Source of the DNA: Thermodesulfatator sp.
Lineage (GTDB): Bacteria > Desulfobacterota > Thermodesulfobacteria > Thermodesulfobacteriales > Thermodesulfobacteriaceae
Assembly: GCA_003978075.1 (NCBI GenBank)
Contig: QOAM01000055.1
Coordinates: forward strand, 1-7,321
DNA: 7,321 nucleotides
Reading direction: 5' to 3'
In this document: positions 6,260 to 7,321 of the stretch, piece after piece
How the letters are laid out: every line of letters begins with the position of its first letter
Numbering within the stretch: position 1 is the first letter of the stretch
Program-made: the position numbers and the translations under genes
Notes under the pieces: model-generated
Databases searched by the model: none
Told to the model about the DNA's origin: nothing
Seen by the model: the letters and a program-made list of their open reading frames with translations, nothing else

Positions 6260-6295
6260 TAAGAAGCCTCCTTTCGGTCGGGGCCTCGCTACCCC
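6257..6295 (-). promoter_or_regulatory. Transporter leader with competing hairpins over the ribosome site
   Basis: On the minus strand the leader holds GGGG (6295-6292), GGCCCC (6285-6280) and the ribosome site AAAGGAGG (6274-6267), with TTG at 6259-6257. CCCC (6283-6280) can pair with GGGG across an 8-base loop, leaving the ribosome site free. Alternatively GCCCC (6284-6280) can pair with GGAGGC (6271-6266) through five G-C pairs and one bulged A, plus a G-U pair, hiding the ribosome site. The two helices share the CCCC and exclude each other. A weak extended -10 (TGC TACAAA, 6320-6312) would give a transcript starting near 6305. Stems are short, and no known riboswitch class is recognised. 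Confidence 0.35.
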
Positions 6296-6427
6296 TCTTT
6301 TTAACCCAGATTTTGTAGCAAAGCATTGGAGCAAAAGGGACTTTTCACTTTTTGGTACAACTCCGGCCTAAAATAAAGGCCTATTTATGGTAAAATCTTG
6401 AAATCGAAAAACCACAAGGAGACTACC
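6260..6427. other. Divergent intergenic region before the broken ORF
   Basis: This stretch separates the minus-strand transporter from the plus-strand broken frame. Besides the transporter leader it contains a GGCCT/AGGCC inverted repeat with a 7-base loop (6365-6381), too short and too AT-rich in the loop to be called an operator. It also holds an extended -10 on the plus strand, TGG TAAAAT (6388-6396), with no convincing -35. An AAGGAG at 6416-6421 sits 6 bases before a plus-strand TTG at 6428. The frame upstream of the chosen transporter start is open to an ATG at 6334 but has no sign of being coding. No RNA gene is evident. Confidence 0.4.
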
Positions 6428-6802
6428 TTGCATCAACCGAAACTTAACCACAACCACCCCTAAAATTCAAGAAGAGTTCTCCGCAAAAAACTCACCCTCT
6501 TCGGCGGTGCCAGACTCTGGCTAAAATTTTTCGATCAAAATCGGAAACGCAAGTCTCCGATTCCATGGATAAGGAGACCGTGAGAGCCTTTGGGCTCTGG
6601 GGACACGGCCTTGGACATACTTCCTTTTTTGAGTTGGATGAGGAGCTGAGAAAGGAGTATCTTTCCGAGATAGGCCGGCTCTTGGGCATGGTAAGGTCCT
6701 CTCCGCCCCGAAAGACTCTGGAGAGTGGCTGAGAATCTCTTAGAACTGGTGGAAAGATCTCGGGGTCAGGAGCGAATTGGCCGAATGAACTCCCCATTTT
6801 AG
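6428..6802 (+). pseudogene. Broken reading frame, possibly a decayed transposase N-terminal fragment
   Basis: A TTG at 6428 with AAGGAG 6 bases upstream opens a frame stopped at once by TAA (6461-6463). The same frame then continues with RKKLTLFGGARLWLKFFDQ (around 6482-6538), resembling the L-t-x-FGG-l start of some DDE transposases as I recall them. Coding sense then seems to move to another frame, open from 6448 to TGA 6730-6732, which gives MDKETVRAFGLWGHGLGHTS (from ATG 6565), FFELDEELRKEYLSEIGRLL and GMVRSSPPRKTLES. It returns to the first frame for VAENLLELVERSRGQERIG up to TAG 6800-6802. Protein-like pieces split over one nonsense codon and two frameshifts indicate a pseudogene. RLLGM...P..KTL also recalls transposase N-terminal regions, but this assignment rests on memory and is weak. 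No DDE catalytic region is present, and the source could be another family. Confidence 0.4.
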
Positions 6803-6992
6803 AAAAGCAGTGTAGAGTAAAAAAAGATTTTTTTCTGGATAAGTTCTTGGCTGATATGTTTTAGACTAGGCTGAGGGAGCTTACTTTCTCTGAGGAGGGT
6901 ATCTTTCTGTAGCCTTTGTTGCGCGCACCAGGGTTTTTGTCTGAAAAAGTTTTTACGAGGCCTTTAAAATCAAAAAACTTGGAGGGGAAATC
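6803..6992. other. Degenerate spacer upstream of the beta-lactamase-fold gene
   Basis: No intact gene is seen. One plus-strand frame gives short protein-like runs broken by stops, such as FFLDKFLADMF and TRLRELTFSEEGIFL (about 6829-6909), so it may be further remnant of the preceding broken frame. A-tract elements occur at 6819-6834 (A7-GA-T7), 6944-6954 (A5-G-T5) and 6967-6978. These suggest bent, AT-rich promoter-like DNA, but I cannot find a -35/-10 pair with acceptable spacing. GGAGGGG at 6981-6987 is the ribosome site of the following gene. Confidence 0.35.
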
Positions 6993-7321
6993 ATGAGAGA
7001 AAAAAGGCCAGAAGTGGAGACCCTGGTGGTGGGGCCACTTGCCGTCTGCTGCTACCTGGTCTATGACCCGGAAACCCGCGAGGGAGTGATCATCGACCCC
7101 GGAGGGGATCCGGAAAAGATCCTAGAACGTGTGCGCAAGCTCGGACTCAAGATTCGTTACATTTTGGGCACTCATGGGCATGCCGACCATGTAGTCGCTG
7201 CGGGGGAATTGCGCCAGGCCTTAAAGGCCCCTTACGCCCTGCATCGGGCCGACGAGGAATTTTTTACCAGCGGGGAAGGGGCCTCGGCCTTTGCCTCCTG
7301 GGGCTTCCCCCCCAATCCGCC
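6993..7321 (+). CDS. Metallo-beta-lactamase-fold hydrolase, N-terminal part (3' end outside window)
   Basis: The ATG at 6993 has GGAGGGG five bases upstream, and 109 codons are visible before the window ends. The sequence shows LVVGPLAVCCYLVYDPETRE (11-30), where the family usually has an N-c-Y-lv opening. GVIIDPGGDPEKIL (31-44) contains the VIDPG strand-turn motif. THGHADHV (60-67) provides the H-x-H-x-D-H metal site as H61, H63, D65 and H66. This pattern is typical of glyoxalase II-like and related small hydrolases; the later His and Asp ligands lie beyond the edge. The substrate could be a thioester, such as S-lactoylglutathione or a bacillithiol analogue, but nothing visible decides that. 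It follows a degenerate region, is transcribed away from the transporter cluster, and has host-like base composition. Confidence 0.9.
   Translation, partial: MREKRPEVETLVVGPLAVCCYLVYDPETREGVIIDPGGDPEKILERVRKLGLKIRYILGTHGHADHVVAAGELRQALKAPYALHRADEEFFTSGEGASAFASWGFPPNP

Noticed and set aside
6280..6305. GGGG...CCCC followed by TCTTTTT on the plus strand as a terminator.
   Set aside because: A 4-base stem with an 8-base loop is weak, and no plus-strand gene ends here; the same bases fit better as part of the minus-strand transporter leader.
5185..6330. A molybdenum cofactor riboswitch controlling moaA.
   Set aside because: There is one base between the transporter stop and moaA, and the transporter leader is far too short and lacks any structure I recognise as that RNA class.
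6260..6334. ATG at 6334 as start of the transporter, adding 25 residues.
   Set aside because: The added stretch is basic and not membrane-like, has no good ribosome site, and the TTG at 6259 has AAAGGAGG at ideal spacing exactly where the composition changes.
6492..6797. A 101-residue minus-strand frame.
   Set aside because: It has a Ser/Pro/Arg-rich shadow composition and no ribosome site, whereas the plus strand of the same region gives better protein-like pieces.
6819..6834. A7-GA-T7 element as a rho-independent terminator.
   Set aside because: With only two bases between the arms it cannot form a normal hairpin loop, and there is no G-C stem before the T tract.
6374..6966. 9-base inverted repeat TAAAGGCCT (6374-6382) / AGGCCTTTA (6958-6966) flanking the broken plus-strand frame, as possible insertion-sequence ends.
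   Set aside because: The match does not extend in either direction, the core AGGCCT is itself palindromic, no target duplication is visible, and about one such 9-base pair is expected by chance in a region this size.

Overview
The window looks like a piece of a bacterial chromosome of fairly high G+C (about 55-65% in most genes). The genes are tightly packed, with stop/start overlaps of a few bases, and the proteins are rich in Arg, Glu and Leu. This fits a thermophilic anaerobe such as a Thermodesulfobacteria- or Deltaproteobacteria-like lineage. That placement is an impression from protein style, not a demonstrated assignment.

Layout, left to right. (a) 2-586, plus strand: the C-terminal part of an HDOD-domain signalling protein, cut by the window edge. 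It ends tail-to-tail with the next gene, sharing 4 bases. (b) 3317-583, minus strand: a compact operon with a good sigma-70-like promoter at 3288-3317. It runs lipoprotein (3259-2795), coaBC (2794-1610), M24 metallopeptidase (1620-583). The lipoprotein stop codon directly touches the coaBC start, and coaBC overlaps the peptidase by 11 bases. (c) 6259-3330, minus strand: a second cluster of an ion-transporter-superfamily membrane protein (6259-5186), moaA (5184-4225), a possible 32-residue small protein (4216-4118) and an ABC-2 permease without a visible ATPase partner (4124-3330). (d) 6260-6992: a 733-base stretch with no intact gene. It holds the transporter leader, with a possible two-state hairpin over its ribosome binding site, and a broken plus-strand reading frame at 6428-6802 that may be a decayed transposase. 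(e) 6993-7321, plus strand: the N-terminal part of a metallo-beta-lactamase-fold hydrolase, cut by the window edge.

CoaBC makes 4'-phosphopantetheine for coenzyme A, and MoaA starts molybdenum-cofactor synthesis from GTP. The peptidase recycles proline-containing peptides, and the HDOD and beta-lactamase-fold proteins are not tied to a pathway by sequence alone. The most striking signal is compositional. The transporter gene is about 30-33% G+C in sampled stretches, while moaA, one base downstream, is about 57-70%. This points to an acquired transporter fitted exactly into a host expression unit. I see no CRISPR array, tRNA, rRNA or intact mobile element, and no clear case for a wholly new multi-gene system. 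The leads are the transporter/moaA junction, the leader switch and the small ORF before the permease.
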